From contig JAYKAV010002945.1 of the NCBI GenBank assembly GCA_035582835.1, positions 280,653 through 344,652 on the forward strand: 64,000 nucleotides of DNA. Direction: 5' to 3'. Shown piece by piece: positions 39,686 to 55,139 of the stretch (its first letter is position 1; each line of letters begins with the position of its first letter). Below the pieces are notes generated by a model, which searched no databases, was not told the DNA's origin, and saw only the letters and a list, made by a program, of their open reading frames with translations. A program made the translations under genes and the position numbers. The DNA comes from Phoebastria nigripes (taxonomy: Eukaryota; Chordata; Aves; Procellariiformes; Diomedeidae).

Positions 39686-42600
39686 ATTTTTTTCACTCCC
39701 CTTACTCCCCAGACAGATGGATGCTTTTTGATAAGAACAGCAAGAACAGCAAGAGAAAAAAAGTTCCTGGCTGTGGATGTATCTGGTGCCTGCTCTTAAC
39801 AAGAGCAAGGTGGCTGGATGGAAGGGAATCCCACTGTGCCTCCCTCATAATCTCCATATTTGTTGGTCTCTAAAGCGATGGCCGTATTGTCCTTGGTTTA
39901 GCCAAATCATTTTTACCAGAGCTATCACCTAGAACAGATTTTACCTATAACAGCTGAAGGACCCTCTGAGCTATCAAAGTGTATGGGGTGACTCCAGCAG
40001 ACCGTGTCCTCGAGTATTTGTAGGTTCTAAAAAAACCTGTAATGTCCAATTGATTACCTTTTTGAATTTGAATACCTTTGTCTTTCATGAGGTTGTTTTG
40101 GTTTTTTTTTTTTTACTGTAGTGCAATAGTCAGTTTCTGCGCAACAACTTTTATAGTTTATTTTCTTTCTAAATTACTAGGATAAATTGTTTACATTCCT
40201 GTTTTCCATAGTCAATCCTGTGACTGTGTGTGTTATAAGACACTATAAACTGCTGAGCAAATTAGACTGATGAGAGAACTAACTGTCAGGACATTAAGAA
40301 ATAAGTCTATATTCCACAGCATTCATGGGTGTCAAATTCCTCCCTTTCTTGATCTTAAAAATATTTATCGTATTAAAAAAATCTCTTTTCTGTTGAACAT
40401 CATCAGGCAGAACTGAACACAGGCAACATTTTTTCATGAATGTGCAAATAGGACGTTTTCATGATCCCTTTGTGTTGAAACAGTTAAAAAGAAAGCTAAG
40501 TGCATGACAGCCCCTTTTATTCAGATTGTCCATTGGTTCAGGCTATTAAGCCAGCTCGTAAGACAGCTTCCTGGTCAAAAGGCAGCTGGCAATGCATGGA
40601 TGTCAGAGCTTGCTTTACTCTGTGCTATAGATGAGGGGAGTTTTCATTTTATATTTGTTCAGCTCTTGTAATTGTTCCTCAATATCTTTTTTTCAGCTGA
40701 AAGTCAGTGGGATACATTTCTAGAAATACAAACTTAGAATTGAAAACTATGTCATGTCATTATATTTTTGTAAGAGTTTAAATATTGCCATTTTCTTCTG
40801 GAACTGAGTTCTCATTACAAAACCCAAACATTGCCTAAGACTTCTGCGTCCAAATTCTGCCTGCCCTCATGCCTGTGGAGGCAGAACATGCCCGACAGGA
40901 CATACAGGGTGATTGATTAGGCTGCTAGTCAAGTGATAATTCTCAATTTGAAAGCCAGTGCGTATGGAATCATTGCTCAGCACCAATTTGATACTAATTC
41001 CTGTATGAGAAAGTTCTGTAATATTTGGCAACAATCTATTGACTTCTTTCTGACTCATGCAGAACTAATTTTCAGTTACACAAATTAGAGAGGGAGAAAA
41101 GGGAAAAAGAACCCTTAAATGTTGTTCATTTCTTTTGGCCATTTCTTTGATCCATGTTTTTTATCTGAGAGGAAAGTGGTGTGTCTAATAGGGAACTGTA
41201 ATATATTATGAAACAGTGAGACTTAAAAATCTTGTTAGGCAATCACTACTTCAGCAGAATGAAATGCTGTTGCAACAGGAAGAAAATTATACACCAATTA
41301 TTTATCCAGTCAAGAAAAATTATGCCCCATAACATCAAAGACTTCCATTTATGAAATAATAGAGAGAGGGCAATTCCTATTCTTTTAGCAAGCCAGGGAA
41401 TTTTTATTCATCTGAAATGCAGCAGGCCAAGAGTTTGGGACCTTATTTAAGATTATAATCCCACAGCATCACATGTAGCCTACGTGACTGCTTCTAGGAA
41501 CAGTCATGAAAAAAATAGCTGTGTAATGTTTATGCAGATTTAAATGAGTTATTATAAGTAATTAACTCATCCTGTTTCTTATTATCCTTTAAATAATATT
41601 TTCCTCATTATTGGAAAAATATTTTTTCAGGCTGCCTATTCCCAGTTCATGTATTTTTTTCTTTTCTGTACTTTTCCTAATCTTCAATAATTCTCTTATT
41701 TTGATAAACTTAGGAATTCTCCCCTAATATTTCCCCTTGCATTGGTTTCTTTTTTTAAAAATTCCTCAACTGTTGTATCTAACCAGAACAAACATTCAAA
41801 GCAAAGTAGCTGAGATGGTGGCAATTTTGAACATCTTTTTTTTAATTGTAGGTAGGATTAACAGTCTTCTGTATCTATCAGGCTTATTGATCTTGAAAAT
41901 GAAGTCCTCTCTGTTTTATCTTTGGCACAAATTCCAAGGGAATGAATATGCAGAGTTAGCAGGACAGAATTGTTAAAAACTGAATCATCTCTTATTCCAA
42001 CAAGTACTTTATGCAAAAGGTTAGGACATGAGAAAATGGTTTAACAAGGAAAGGTTACCTGGAAATGAAGTAACCTTGCAGAGCTCTTCCAGCAAAAAAG
42101 CCTGGGAATGTGTAACAGGGAGGAGAGGGGAATTCTTTCCAAGCATAGAAAACCCACAAAGACTCCCAAGGGAAAAGTGAATTAGTGAGAGGCTCTGTAT
42201 TTAATGTATTAGCTGTCTTGTAAAAGTGCTCTCTTCTTATGTCTTGTTTTGCTTTGTTTTGGTTTTGACAGAAAGCCTGTGTAAAGCTTGCAATGCTTTG
42301 CATTTGTCTACACCGTGTTTGGTGCATGACAGCCACTGCATGCCCTTGCAAATATAACCTGTGAACCAGAATGCAATCCTAGCCAATGTGGGAGCCTAGA
42401 AAAAACAAATAGTAGTTCCAGGCTCTGAGCAATTCTGTTAGACATTCATACTAAGAGCTTACCCCTGAATTCCCTAAATTCCCCCTGGCCGTACAAACTA
42501 AGGGCAACTGGGATATTGTTGATATTCCTTTAATGTAATGGGTGTCCAACAGGGGCAGTTCAGTCAGGTCTGTCACATGGAGACTAAAAACACTGTAAGC

Positions 42601-43844
42601 AAATTAACTTTTTAGCTCTGGATGCAGGTAGGTAGGATATAGGTGTTATTTCACAAGATGGGATTTTTATCTGTAATAATTTGGCATCTTATATCTGCCA
42701 TTCTAATCCTCCATTTCTTATATATGTCTGAAACAAAAACAACTGATGGTAAAGGAAAGCTGAGATTTATTTTCAGAATTTCCAGAAAAGAAGTATTATT
42801 TTTAAATAATTAGGATGGAATAAGAAATGCATTCTACATGAAGATAGTATCGAAAGAAAATGTTGTTTCATTACTTAGTTCCTCCAGCAGTCTTCCTCCC
42901 TTCCTTAATGAAATGGAACAGTCTATGCCTTTATCACTTCTTCCATTTAATCTTGTTAATGCAATCTGTTAAGACTCCACTTTTGCAACAGCACAGGTGT
43001 AACTGTGAATAAGTAGGGTAGTAGGAAGAACACTGTTCTGCTCCTAGGAGTCTTATTTATTTACGACAAAATGTGTGATATTCAACCCAGAATAAAAACT
43101 GATGCAACTGGTGAGTTGAAACATTTTTCTTCTTCACTTCCTTAACAATATGAGGTATTCCAATGAAGAATAAATAGGGAAATATTAATCATGCTGTACC
43201 AAATCTATCCTGGAGACAACTGCACTTGGAGTTTTAGTAAAGATTAATTCTTCCTACTGTGTTAAAAGATGGCAGATTAAATTGGTAAGTAGACAGTTGG
43301 GAAGTATAACATTTTTCAGACAGCAACAGATGCAAATCCAAGAATATCTCCAGCTGATTTGATTGCTTTTCAAAAGATGGGGCAAAGATTTTAAATAAAA
43401 ATGTGCAGAAGTGAAAATCCATAGTGATGATCAAAAATATGATCAAATTCAAAAAGCTCTAAGAAGGCAACATCAGAAGGATTTCAGAGTCATTTCAGAC
43501 TGAAATCACTTTTATTATTTGTTTGTCGTTGCCTATGTCTCTTGTCATTTTGCCTTGTAGGAGTTATATCGTGCCTAATGTATGGGGGAAGGTTTTGTAA
43601 GGAAAGTGATCCAGGAAAGCGGATGGGAAATTATTCCATTGACTGTGATGGCAGTTACATAAAGTCCCAGACAATGCAAGTTAGATCCTCTTTTTTGCTG
43701 CACTGCTATAATTCTACTTGAGTGTGTTGAATTACTCCAAATTTACTTAGTGCAATACAGAACCAAAATCTGTACCAGCAGAAACACATTTCCCATCCCT
43801 TCTTCCCCTTGGGCAGCCAGCTTGATGATTTTCTGTCTTAAAAG

Positions 43845-43865
43845 GAAAAAGAAAAAAAAAAAAAA
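43845..43865. repeat. A-rich run
   Basis: GAAAAAG followed by 14 A. Confidence 0.85.
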
Positions 43866-44019
43866 GGCAAAAAACCCCCAACAACTCCCATTTTTAAGAA
43901 GGTTTTTGCTACTGAATCATGCTCATTAACAAAAATAAAGACATAAAGTATGCTTATGTATTCTTCCCTCTCAACTTTTCCTTGAGCATTACAGTTAGCT
44001 TTTTTGGCAAGAAGCTTTA

Positions 44020-44110
44020 AGCTGTAAAATATTTAACATTAAAAGCTGCATTAATTAGTGGTTTATCAGCACTGCAAATATACAATATATTTAGCTTACC
44101 AAAATGCTTT
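44020..44110. promoter_or_regulatory. Candidate homeobox-type element, intron 1
   Basis: Contains GCTGCATTAATTAGTGG and CAATATATTTAGC, with a GATA-like TTATCAGC. By eye only. Confidence 0.22.
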
Positions 44111-47100
44111 GGGTTTTTAAGTTGCATCATGCCCTGTGGTTCACCACAGTATTGTTAATCAAAGTATATGATTGTAATAGTCAAATCAGCTAAAATTTTC
44201 CTCAAGATATCTTGCATAAGGCAGTCAGAAACCGGTATAATTAAGCATTTTTAATTGTAATGGACAAATAGATTTACAGAGATTCCAGGAATGAGAAACA
44301 TTCCATGAAATAGGAGTGATGAGGGTTGGGGGAGAAAAAAGCAGGGATGTTGACAAGAATTTTACTTATTAATGTGCAAAATAACCCTTTGTGTTCCCCT
44401 GTTATGCCATTTCCACACCTTTGTTCATGGTCCACACTCTGTAGTGCTTGATATTCTGTGTGCAAAACTTCCTGAAAGTCCTTTGGCTTTTCTGTAATTA
44501 AATGTACCTGTTCAGATGACTCAGTGTATATACTACCTCACTGGTTAGTGCTGGGCTACCATTTGTGCTTAATTTTCAGTATTAGATAAAAGAAAGATCC
44601 CAGGACTAAATTTCCAGAAATGTAACTATTATACATTTGCTTGCTACAATAAGTGATACAACTGTACAAATTCATACTGGGGATGTAATATTTGGGGAAA
44701 ATTGAGGATATGATCAATTAATGTAATTAAATGTTTAAACAAACTTGCAGGCATGCATATTCAAATAAATATAGAGGGGTGTTTTGCTAATAACAGTGAT
44801 GTGGTATAGGCAATCAGTTATGTTAGTCTGACAAATAAGGTATTGGGCTAATTGATAAAGCAAAAGAAACATTATTTTATTTTATATGTGATTTCCACAG
44901 CAGAATACTTACCATATAAAACATATCCTTGTTAAACATCATTGTTAGGTGTGAAAGTTTCTTTCTGTATCTTCTCTATAACATAATATGTGTAGAAGAG
45001 AGAGAAAACTTGGAAAATAACATTTTTCAAAGTTTGCAAAAGCCATTAGTAACCACCAAGTATGCTTTAACATTGTCTTTAAGTCATTTTAAGTCACATT
45101 TTCAAAATTTGTAAAGTCAAGTGCCATCTTTGGGTAGAGTATCCTCAGAGGTAATGTTTAAGGTAACTGTAACAATGGTTACAAAAGAAAATCAAGTTTG
45201 TTTTTTAAAGGTGCATACAGGATACAAAATTATTAGACTTTTTGTGTATGCTACCATATGTAATGATTTCTGGACTCTGAAGTGCTTTTTTGTTCCTACT
45301 AAGGCTGACATTTTAAACATGGCTTTTTCCTACAAAATCTTAAAAATGGCACTAGTTATTCCTGTTGGGTGTGTATTAGGTTGGACTTTTTCAAATCTCA
45401 ACCTCCCTTCTTTCCTTTTCCAATATTTTGTTTATAAAAACTAGAACATACTGACGTCTCAATAAAAATCAGTATGGATTTCCATAGAAATGGAAGAATA
45501 TAAAACATAAGTATCCAGTTATTTGAATGGTGAGCTCACTTACTTATATGAAGATAAAGTACTTCTCCACTCTTAAGTATCGCTTAGTGATCTTTCTATC
45601 ATATTTTTAATTGTATTTATTTCTAGCAGTGTATAACTTACTAATTTTCAGAAGTAAAGATTTAGATGGTTTGCTTCTTCTCTGTTATCTTACGTGTTTC
45701 CAAAAGAAGAAAGCGTTTTAAAGTCTCTGAGTATTTCATAATTTGCAGACAACTTTTGCATGAAGTATAAATACTGAAAAAAATAAATATTTGAGAGGTG
45801 GGACAATAGAAGAAGGTTCTGACCCAGTTGTTACTTTTTCTGAAGCTGCATTCTTTGTAGGTCCAGCAACTCTATTTTGTGTGTATCTACAGATTGAACA
45901 AACCTCCTAAATCCTTAATCATTCACAGTGCACTGTAATATTGCACTACTCACACCCATCCCCCATGATGTTGCTGTTTCTAATAGCTGTCCATCCCAGG
46001 TGTTGGTGTAGCAGCCTTTCTTCCCTTTATCAGAGCAAGTGCTTGAGAAGCAGTTCGGAAAATAAACAGTTGTAGAGGATTATACTTGAAGCCTCCAGTT
46101 ATACTGAGGCTGGCTTCAGGCTCCATTTAGTGGCAACTGAGTCATGAATACTTAAATTGCTGAGTGTCAGCTTGTTCTGTGTGGAGATCTGAACTGTGCA
46201 ACGGTCCTCATTTCCCTTGATGATTTTGCATGGCATCAAATTCTGGGTTTGAGTGTTACTGGAAGTGTAGGAAACTGAGGATGTTCGAACAAAACAATGC
46301 AGGTAGAGGGGAGGAAGGGGGGATGCGGGGATTGTGAGTGTGCTGCAGCTGCAGCCCAGTAGCAAAGAGCTGGAGAAGAGCATGCTGCCACAGACAGAGC
46401 TAAGAATAAGCACTACGCCTTCCTTCCACTGCAAGCTGAAATAAGTTTTAAGTTCATTTCCACTCCACTCCAGCAAGCAGTAACACTGGCTGGGTGTGAG
46501 GAGAGATAAGGTCATGTGTGATCCCACAGCCTTGAAAACAAAAGGTCTTCAGAACCTGTTCCTGCAACATCTCTCTTTGTGCTACTAGGCTTTGTAACTG
46601 TACAGCAGTGATCTATGCATATCTAACATAAAGAATTCCCACTAAGGTGCCGAGTACCATATGACAATTTCAGCTAGCTCTCAACAGGCAAAATGGACTG
46701 TAAATATTTATCATGCTATCTGGGCTCTTCACTTGCAAAGTTCATTAGTCCATTTATCCAGAAGAAGAAAAAAAAAACATAGCCATGGATTGCTGTCTAT
46801 CAGGAAACAGTAATTCAGAAACACTGGGCACACTCTGAGTAGCTTTCTGAGTAAAGACAAGTAAGGAGGGAAAAGAATTTATCCTGCTAAATGCCTGGTA
46901 TATTGTAAACCATTTAAGTGAAACATCCACAAATTATGACAAATAGGTTGGCAGAGTAAATATTAAGTGTACTTCGCATAGGAAATAACTTCGTGTGTGC
47001 AACATATTTTCTGTATAGGCTGCTGGTTTTTGAGAAAGTGCACATTTACTGTGTAGAGAATTGCATAGAAAACATGGTCATCACTGCTCAAATACCATCC

Positions 47101-49230
47101 TGACCAGCTTATATAAACACTAGCTAAAGCTGCTAGAGATTATTTGCAGAACATTGGATCTGATGAGCTCAAATATAAGATAGCTTGGGTAGTATAATAT
47201 TTGGGATTACCATAATAATCTCTTTAGGGAAAGTGTGCAGTATCAGCAGAACCATTGCTTGAGTCTTTGAGGGAAGTAGAAACTGTACAGTAATAATTCT
47301 GCATTTATTATACACTTAAATTTTTCCCCGTGAATAAGGCAAGTTTCTGACTCTTTATGGGGCCCAGACTAAGGCTTGAGAATTTAATTAAATATCTCTG
47401 ATTTGAACTCACCTATGGAGTCCAAATCATCGGTTTGGCAACCTGTTTTTGTTGTGTGGTAACTTGTTTTACTGTAGCACCATCCTTTGAAGTTACACAC
47501 ATAATTTCCATGCATATGAGTTACTAAGGAAAACAGTTCATAGATTAATATGGAGAAGTCCATGCTGAGAGGCAGTGAAAACACTTCTGTACAGATTTAG
47601 AGAGTGCTAGGTGAGTTGTCAAAGTTTACTAATCTTTTGACCCTTTCTGACCTGTTCGAGCATGGCCTTTCAGGGGTCAAGCTTTGAGCCATAGCTTCTG
47701 ACAAGGGAGCTCATTTTCATCTTTTTGGATCTGGACATTGGGCTGTACTTGTTTGTGTTAGCTATCACTGCTCTGCAGAGGATATAGGCAGTTCTGCTTT
47801 TCTTCTGCTGCCTTCCCTGTCTGTGAACCATCCCACGAAAGTCTGGGACAGCCTTAAACACTTATGTTNCTTTGCACTTGAACCACTCTGTCTTGTCCAA
47901 AATAAAGAAACAAACAAGCTGCTAGGTAGCAATTTCTGTGCCTTTGGCATCTTCCTAACCTTTTGGTGTTTCATTGAGTGTTGGGCTGTCATTCTTGGCA
48001 AAAAAAAGCTGCACAGCTTTTATTTGGAGTCCAGGAAACAGCATCACCATCACTGTCTTGTAATAACCCCATGGAAATCCAGATTTTCTGTTAATTTACA
48101 TATGTTTTTAACTCATTAAAATCATCACTTCTGCAGAAAAAAAGATTGGCAATCCAAAACAAGTATATATCAATTATCTTACAACATCATGTCACTGCTC
48201 TTAAGACTCTTATGGTTCTCTTGCTCACAACTACCTTTGCTCACAGAGAATCACCCAACCTTGCAAATCTTGCAGCTTTTCTAATTGATTAGCATAATGA
48301 AATTCAGCTCTGAGCAATTATCCTTAACCTGTTTTAAGCTGGAAGTCCTTTGCTCCTATCTATGGTGTGATAAAAAGCTAGGGGTCCAAAAGCATTTCTT
48401 TTTTAAGAGAATGTATCCCTTGGTCTAATAGAAGATACTACATCTATCTGAAAACCTCATCTCATCTATATCCTTGGACCATCACAAGCATAGCAACTTT
48501 TTACTATTCATAAATTGTTAAATAACACTGCTAGATCCATTGTAAGTACACTCAGGAAAGGAAAGAAAGGGCATTTGAACAAAAACATTTTTTATTTCTG
48601 TTCTTATTGTGATGGGAAAAGGTTGTTCTACTGCGCTCATTTTTTTTCCTGTAATTTCACCTTCTTGACTGAATGTGAAGGCAAGTAATCTGTGCAGATC
48701 ATTCTTTCCAGACTTGTTCCAAAATTAGTGTGTAACAATAAGATACAAAAAGATCAGATAATATGAGCAGTTTGGAGATTACTTTTAGTTCTGGAACAGC
48801 CATAATCATTTGAACTCATATTATTTCATCTGTCTATTTCCAAGCATTTGACAATGGTCTGTAAACATTATTATGGCCATGAAACAGATACAAAAAGTCT
48901 TCCAAAGTATATATCTACAGTGCAGATATAAACATATTTCTTTCATATGCAAAACCTGCAAAAAGGCTAATATATAGCATGTAATTTTGAAACTTTTCAT
49001 CAGTCTACAGACATTGTCATGCATATTTCTAAGGTTTGATCTTAGCTTTTCTTTGAAAAAATAAATCTTAAATGCACACAATAAGGATGCACAGGATAAC
49101 TACATAAAGACTTTTTTTTCATCAAAAAAACTTGAGGGTTTAAAAGGTTCTTTTCCAATAGTCTTTAGAATAACCATGAAATAAAGGGGAGAGCTGATCT
49201 GTAAGAAGAGTTGATGTACAATTCAGTGCT

Positions 49231-49248
49231 TTTTCTTTTTTTTTTTTT
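49231..49248. repeat. T-rich run
   Basis: TTTTC followed by 13 T. Confidence 0.85.
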
Positions 49249-49867
49249 CCACTGGAAAATCAAAAAAGAGGAAGGGGAAAAGAAAATGTGTCACTAAAAA
49301 ACCTTCCAGGTGACATTGATTATACGCTAAAAAAACTTTGGCTAGGAGTGTGAGACTATGAAAGAAATCAGACCTGACAATTGCATGGATTTATGGGAAA
49401 AACAATCTTTTTAGCAGTAATCTATCACTCTTCTATTTCGAGCAATGATCTATCAGATTTCTCAATATCCAACTTCCAGGACTATCACTTACCTTGAAAT
49501 TCATGACAAGTTTTTACGGATCATGTACAGATCAAATCTACTGTGTGTGCCCAGTGAGACATATAGATATACAAGAACTGCTGCTTCTGGGGAATTTGTA
49601 CATCTCTGCACACGAGCTGTAGGACTGGCATATTTGGGAATCATCAGCCTTGCTGCACATGCAGAGGGGGCCATGGGCAGAGTGGACCCGACAGTCTTCG
49701 TAGCTTTAACAAAGTCCAGGGTCCAGACTCATAGTCGGAGTTGTGTGTATCACTGTGTGAAAATGCTAATATTTTAAGAAAACATTATTTTCGTGGGTGA
49801 ATTCCATCATATCTGCTTACTCTAATGGCTCATTTGGGGTATGGCTGACAGCAAATGTATCTACAGA

Positions 49868-49912
49868 CACATTAATTAACATTAGCTGGCATTAATTAGC
49901 TTGCTGAGATAT
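49868..49912. promoter_or_regulatory. Cluster of homeodomain cores, intron 1
   Basis: ACATTAATTAACATTAGC is followed by GCATTAATTAGCTTGC: two ATTAATTA cores about 20 bp apart, so roughly two helical turns. Confidence 0.3.
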
Positions 49913-52449
49913 TGCTAACTATGCAGTTCTCACTGCGTGAGGTATGACAGAGTCTGGAAAACATAACTAGTATCCTCAGCTGTATATTTTCAGATTATTA
50001 AATACAAATACAAAGCACCTGAAGTCTTGCTGTGAAGCCACAGAATATCTAATCCAGTGGCAAAGGGGATACCAAGATCTAGTTGGCAGCCTAACTTATA
50101 GTGGAAACTTCTATTGATGGTAATGTGCGAGGAAAAAAGCCCATCTTACTCACAGAGGTTAGGATAAAAAAAACAGAGTTGGCAACTAGATAAAAATGCT
50201 GAACATATTTAATTTGAAATCACTTAGGGATACAAACATGAAAGTGAACTGGGCCAATCTACTAGCATTTTTCAAAGAACTCCAGCTTAAGGATGATGGG
50301 AATTCTTGGAAGGTGAAGGAGCTGCTTTTTTTGATATCGGTTCTCTGATTAGCCTTGATGTTTCCAAGTGCAATCCCTCCTGGATCAACAAATTAGAGAG
50401 AGGACTTCCTCTTCAAAGTTCATGCCCAGCATGCTTTAGTATCCTCTTTTGATCAAGAACTAAATATTGAATGCTCTCGTCTTTTTTCCCCTTGGAACCA
50501 AAGCTACAGGTCTGGGAGGTTATAGTCCTGTCTCTCCTGAATGAAGTTCCTCAGATGTTAAACTGAGATTATATAAAACGTGAGCTTTGCTTTTTTCTTG
50601 TTAGACAACATATGTATGTGAGTGGCAGTCCTCACAAACACACAATGGACACATTAGCTGCCTTGTTGTCTCTTATCTTTGCTTTGAGAGGAGTTCAGCA
50701 AATTAACTGTGTATCTCCTTCCAGATTTATTCCTAATTTCACCAATATAACAATTCTTGAAAGCTTAATATTGCCCTAGTTTTAGGATAATGAATTTTGT
50801 GCCCATGAGTAAATTTTCTGCTGGTAAAAAAAAAGAGAAAAAAAAAGCAGCTCAGTGCACTTTTTTATTCCTCTTGGGGCAGCATTTGGGAAAATAGCTA
50901 ATGCTTGGTTTGAAGATGGTTTTAAGTACATATTTGATTTTATCCAAGTGTTCATTTCAAATGTGTGAGATGATTTTGTATTTGCTTCCTTAGTAGAATT
51001 CCACCCTTCTTCCTGTCGTCCTGAGACAATGAATTAGGTTCCAGGTGGTAAACCCAGGATCTGTGGATTATTATTTATAGTCATGTAGAATTAATTAATT
51101 TCCATTACAGCATTCTAATTTGTAGGGTGCCATATAAAACTAGAGGCCATTCCCAGCCCCAGAGAACTTTAAACTTAAGTATAAAATAAAACATTAATAC
51201 TGCAGAGAGACGGGATGACCCTGTGCTATTGATGAGAGAAGCTACAGTTGGTGATAAGGAGCAATCACAATGCAGCACATATCCAAACATTATAAATGTT
51301 CTGTTGGATGTCAGGGTGATGGTGGTTTTGCAGGCTTTTATCAAGTGATACGTCTCAAGACAGGATGAAAACTGAATGTGCTTGTAGAAAAATTGGACAA
51401 ATGGACAGTTGAGACCTGTGTTATTGCTTGAAAAGAGGCAGGATTCTCATTTGCATTATTAAAGTTGATGGGTAAGAAGGCAAGTGGAAGGACTTTAAAA
51501 GTAGAGATAAGTAGTTTTGCTCTTATATCCTTCCTCATGTTTAGTACATTGGGAGAAAATAAGTTCTATTCCTGTGCTGCTGAAAGTTCTCATTGTGGCA
51601 ACTCCACTACTATTAGTTCATTCCATTTTTGCCTCAATATTCAGGAAGCGGTACTGAATCAATGCATTTTATACTTGTAAGGAATTCAGAAGCGAGCTGC
51701 TGATTTTATAATAGCTATGAAGAGAGGTAAGACATACAGGTCCCTAAACTGTTTGTTGGTCAAAGAGGAGAAGGGAAGAAGAAAAACAACATAAAATTAT
51801 AGGCAGCTGAACAAAGATACAATGTGAAAAAGGTGTAGTAGCCTCTGAAAATCATTAAATCTGCAAAATAAATCTGGTACACTGGGTGTTAATTACAGTA
51901 ATTCAAGATGTTTCTGGGAATACAGTGGCTTCTTTTTCATCTGGCCTGTACAATTAATGACTCAAGCTTTCTGTTACGAATCCTTAAATTGTTCTGCTGT
52001 CTTATGAACAAAAAGAAATGCCTAGGAGACAGTAGCAGAGTCTACTTTTCCAAACTTCTTCAAATGCCTTCTGTGTCCTGAAGATGCTGCCTTTTCTGTG
52101 AGCTCTCTAAGCAGCCATGGTAGCAATTTCTTAGACATCTTGTATTTACTAATTTATAGAATGGTTTTGAATAAGGGTTTGAATTAACTGATGAGTCGCA
52201 AGTCTAAAGTATTTATTTCATATTAATTGAAACCTGGAGCCTTAGCATTTAGTGACCTGGTCCACAAATATTTACCATGAACATAGTGCTTATAATTGCA
52301 AGTCATGCATGGAATTATTGATTGCTTTCAGTAATGAGTACTGGGCTAAATGCAATGAGTGTCACAGAATCAATTCTTCTGTCTCTGTTCCTATTGCAGT
52401 TACAAACCGTATATGCAAGTCACATTAAAAGTACCTTCACATTGGTTTG

Positions 52450-52463
52450 TTTTTTTTTTTTTT
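52450..52463. repeat. Poly-T run
   Basis: Fourteen T in a row. Confidence 0.85.
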
Positions 52464-54808
52464 CTTCCTTTGTCGTGTTTTTTTCTGAAGATCTCCTTAC
52501 ATTCCCACTGTAGTTCCTGCTTCTGACATTGACATATGTCTTTGAGGCTTGTCAACATAAAGCAGCATGTGGTCCAAGAGCTGAGCCTTGCTCCCTCCGC
52601 ATGGCTCTCAAGCAGAGACCTGTGAGCAATTATTCAAACTAGCCTCTCAAACAGCAGTACCTCGAGGTGCATGTTTAAATGTTTTAATTACCTCAATGGG
52701 GATAAGGCATAGGAATTTTTGAGCAACCTGGCAAAATTACCATGGAACTGCAGATGCTTTTCTGTAAGGAATTGCCTTCTTTTTTATGCAGCTATCATGC
52801 CAGGATGGCTAATGCGTACTAGTTTCTTAAGAAGGGAAAGAAACTACCACCACCTAGTTCATGAAAACAAAAAGGGATACAAAAGCTAACCCAAAATTTG
52901 TGAATGACATAGGAAATTGTATTTCTAGATATGAACTTTCTTAGGTACAAAGGCAGGCAAGATTTTGGTTCTGGGTTATCTCTTAACAACATCTTAACAA
53001 CAAATTGCTATTTCCTACAATAAAATTAATTCTATTGATCCTGGATTAGGGGCAGTTTAAAAACTGGTTTGCTTGCCTAAACCTTGCCTAAAAATGTGCT
53101 TGATCAGAGACAGCATCTCAGGAAACTGAGCTCACAGTGGGGAACCAAAGTCTCTTTAGCCATCCATTAATGCCCCTCTTCCCTGGTTCCTTTGGGACAT
53201 GGTGTCCCAAGGGAATACTTACTTGACTTTCCAGAGAAGAGGGCCCGCTAACATTCACCTTGTGGAGTTTACCTTGGTAGGCCTCTACCCTAAGTAGGGA
53301 GCTAAGGTAGTAGGGGATGCAATGCACCTTTCAGTGGGAAGTGTGGTGGCTCTGCAGGACACAGTTCTGAGTTCTGGTTGTTGAACCACTTGGTGGTAGG
53401 AAGGTAACTCTTAGGAAACTCTTGGCTTCTTCTAAGAGTGATAAATGATAACCATAGGTAGAAACAGGGCAAAATCCAGACTATATCATTACACCATCAC
53501 AGCATCCACTGTACAAGCGTGCTTAGTACTTAGCTTACAATGTGCAGTCATTTTTAAGTACCTTTTTTTCCAGCATTTATAACATTTTTGACTGCCCACA
53601 GGTTTCAAATGGGATGCTCTTCTTAGGATGAGCATCTGGACAATAATCTTGTCTCCCTGTCTCCCAATCCATTTTGGAGTTGAATGTGTCCAGTTGAAGT
53701 ACTAACGATTAGCAATCCTTGTGCTCAGGGTAACCATACTACACAAGCTCTCAGCTTAGCTACCCAAGGGTTTGATGAGTGACTTGTGTTGCAGAGAACT
53801 GCTGCTAATGTTGCCCTGGGCATGGAGGAAAGACATCTACCAGGAGTACTGATCCTTATCAAGTGTGATGCTACTTCCAAGTCGCAGGAGAATTACAGGG
53901 AGGCATATATCCCACATAAGAAAACAAATGAAAGGGAAAGAAAATAGGTTTTCTATTTCTTCTCAACGCATTTGACTAGAATAAAGGCATAATCCTTCCA
54001 TACATTTCAGAGTATGTGCTCTTACAGTGTCGTCAAAGGAAACACACACAGGATTCAAAGTAGTTGAGGGAAGCAAACTGCTATGTTAGCAAAAGAAAAA
54101 ATATATGGAAGATAGCGAAATATGTTTTCCTTCTCTGAATTAAATGACCATCATGTTTATAAAAGGATCTGAAACATATCCATATTCAAACATTTTCAGA
54201 TAGCACCTGCCTCTCCCAGCACACAGCCACTGGCTACTTAAACTCAGTCTGTGGGCCTTGCCTGCCCGTGACCTGGTGCTGAAACAAATAGCTTGAAGAG
54301 AAGGAGAGTTAAGCAATCATTTGCAAGCCCATTTCTGCCAGTGGGATTGGTATCATTGTGTGTCTTGATGCCATAATCTGAAGGATGTGAAAACTTCATC
54401 ACCTCTGCTGCTTTGAAAAATGCATCAAAATATACCATGTAATTCTACCTCAGCAAAATGAAAAGTCGTGAATATTTGAAATGTGTAAGCAAGAACAATC
54501 TAGATAATTATTTAGGACCCCAATGACTGTCATTAGCAATAATGATGATGAAATTAACAAGTAAAAACAAAAAAGGAAAATAGGAGGAAAAACTTGCTAA
54601 TCGTGAGATATCTTAAATTGTGGAAGAGTTTTGTGGGGTATGGTAGAAACTACATCATGTGAAGCAATTAAAATTTGCCAAATCAAAGCATTCAGAAACA
54701 CACAGTACAATACAAAGCAGTTTTATATTGTCAGGGGGCTGAACAGGTTATCTACTGTCTAGCTTTATTTTTTAAGATCTTCATTTGAGAAAGAAAGAAA
54801 TGAAGTAG

Positions 54809-54937
<129 letters not shown>

Positions 54938-55139
54938 TGAGATTTTAATACAGTCATCAGCATCTGCATTAGCCACAGGCATCTGTGTACAATAATACAC
55001 TCTTACACGTTTTCAAGCAAGTGGTGCCAAAGGCTGTAAAACCTGCTGCTGATATAGATGCGTTTCACACCTAATTTTACTAGTTGCTTTCTTTTTCATC
55101 AAATAGTCTTTAGAGTTACCTCCTCGTTTGAAACATGAA

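Noticed and set aside
46099..46527. 142-residue - strand open frame as a gene
   Set aside because: Composition looks random, no domain; lies in intron DNA and is explained by chance.
49445..49777. 110-residue + strand open frame as an alternative RORB first exon
   Set aside because: No match to known ROR N-termini and no in-frame donor that would join to the split Ala codon was evident.
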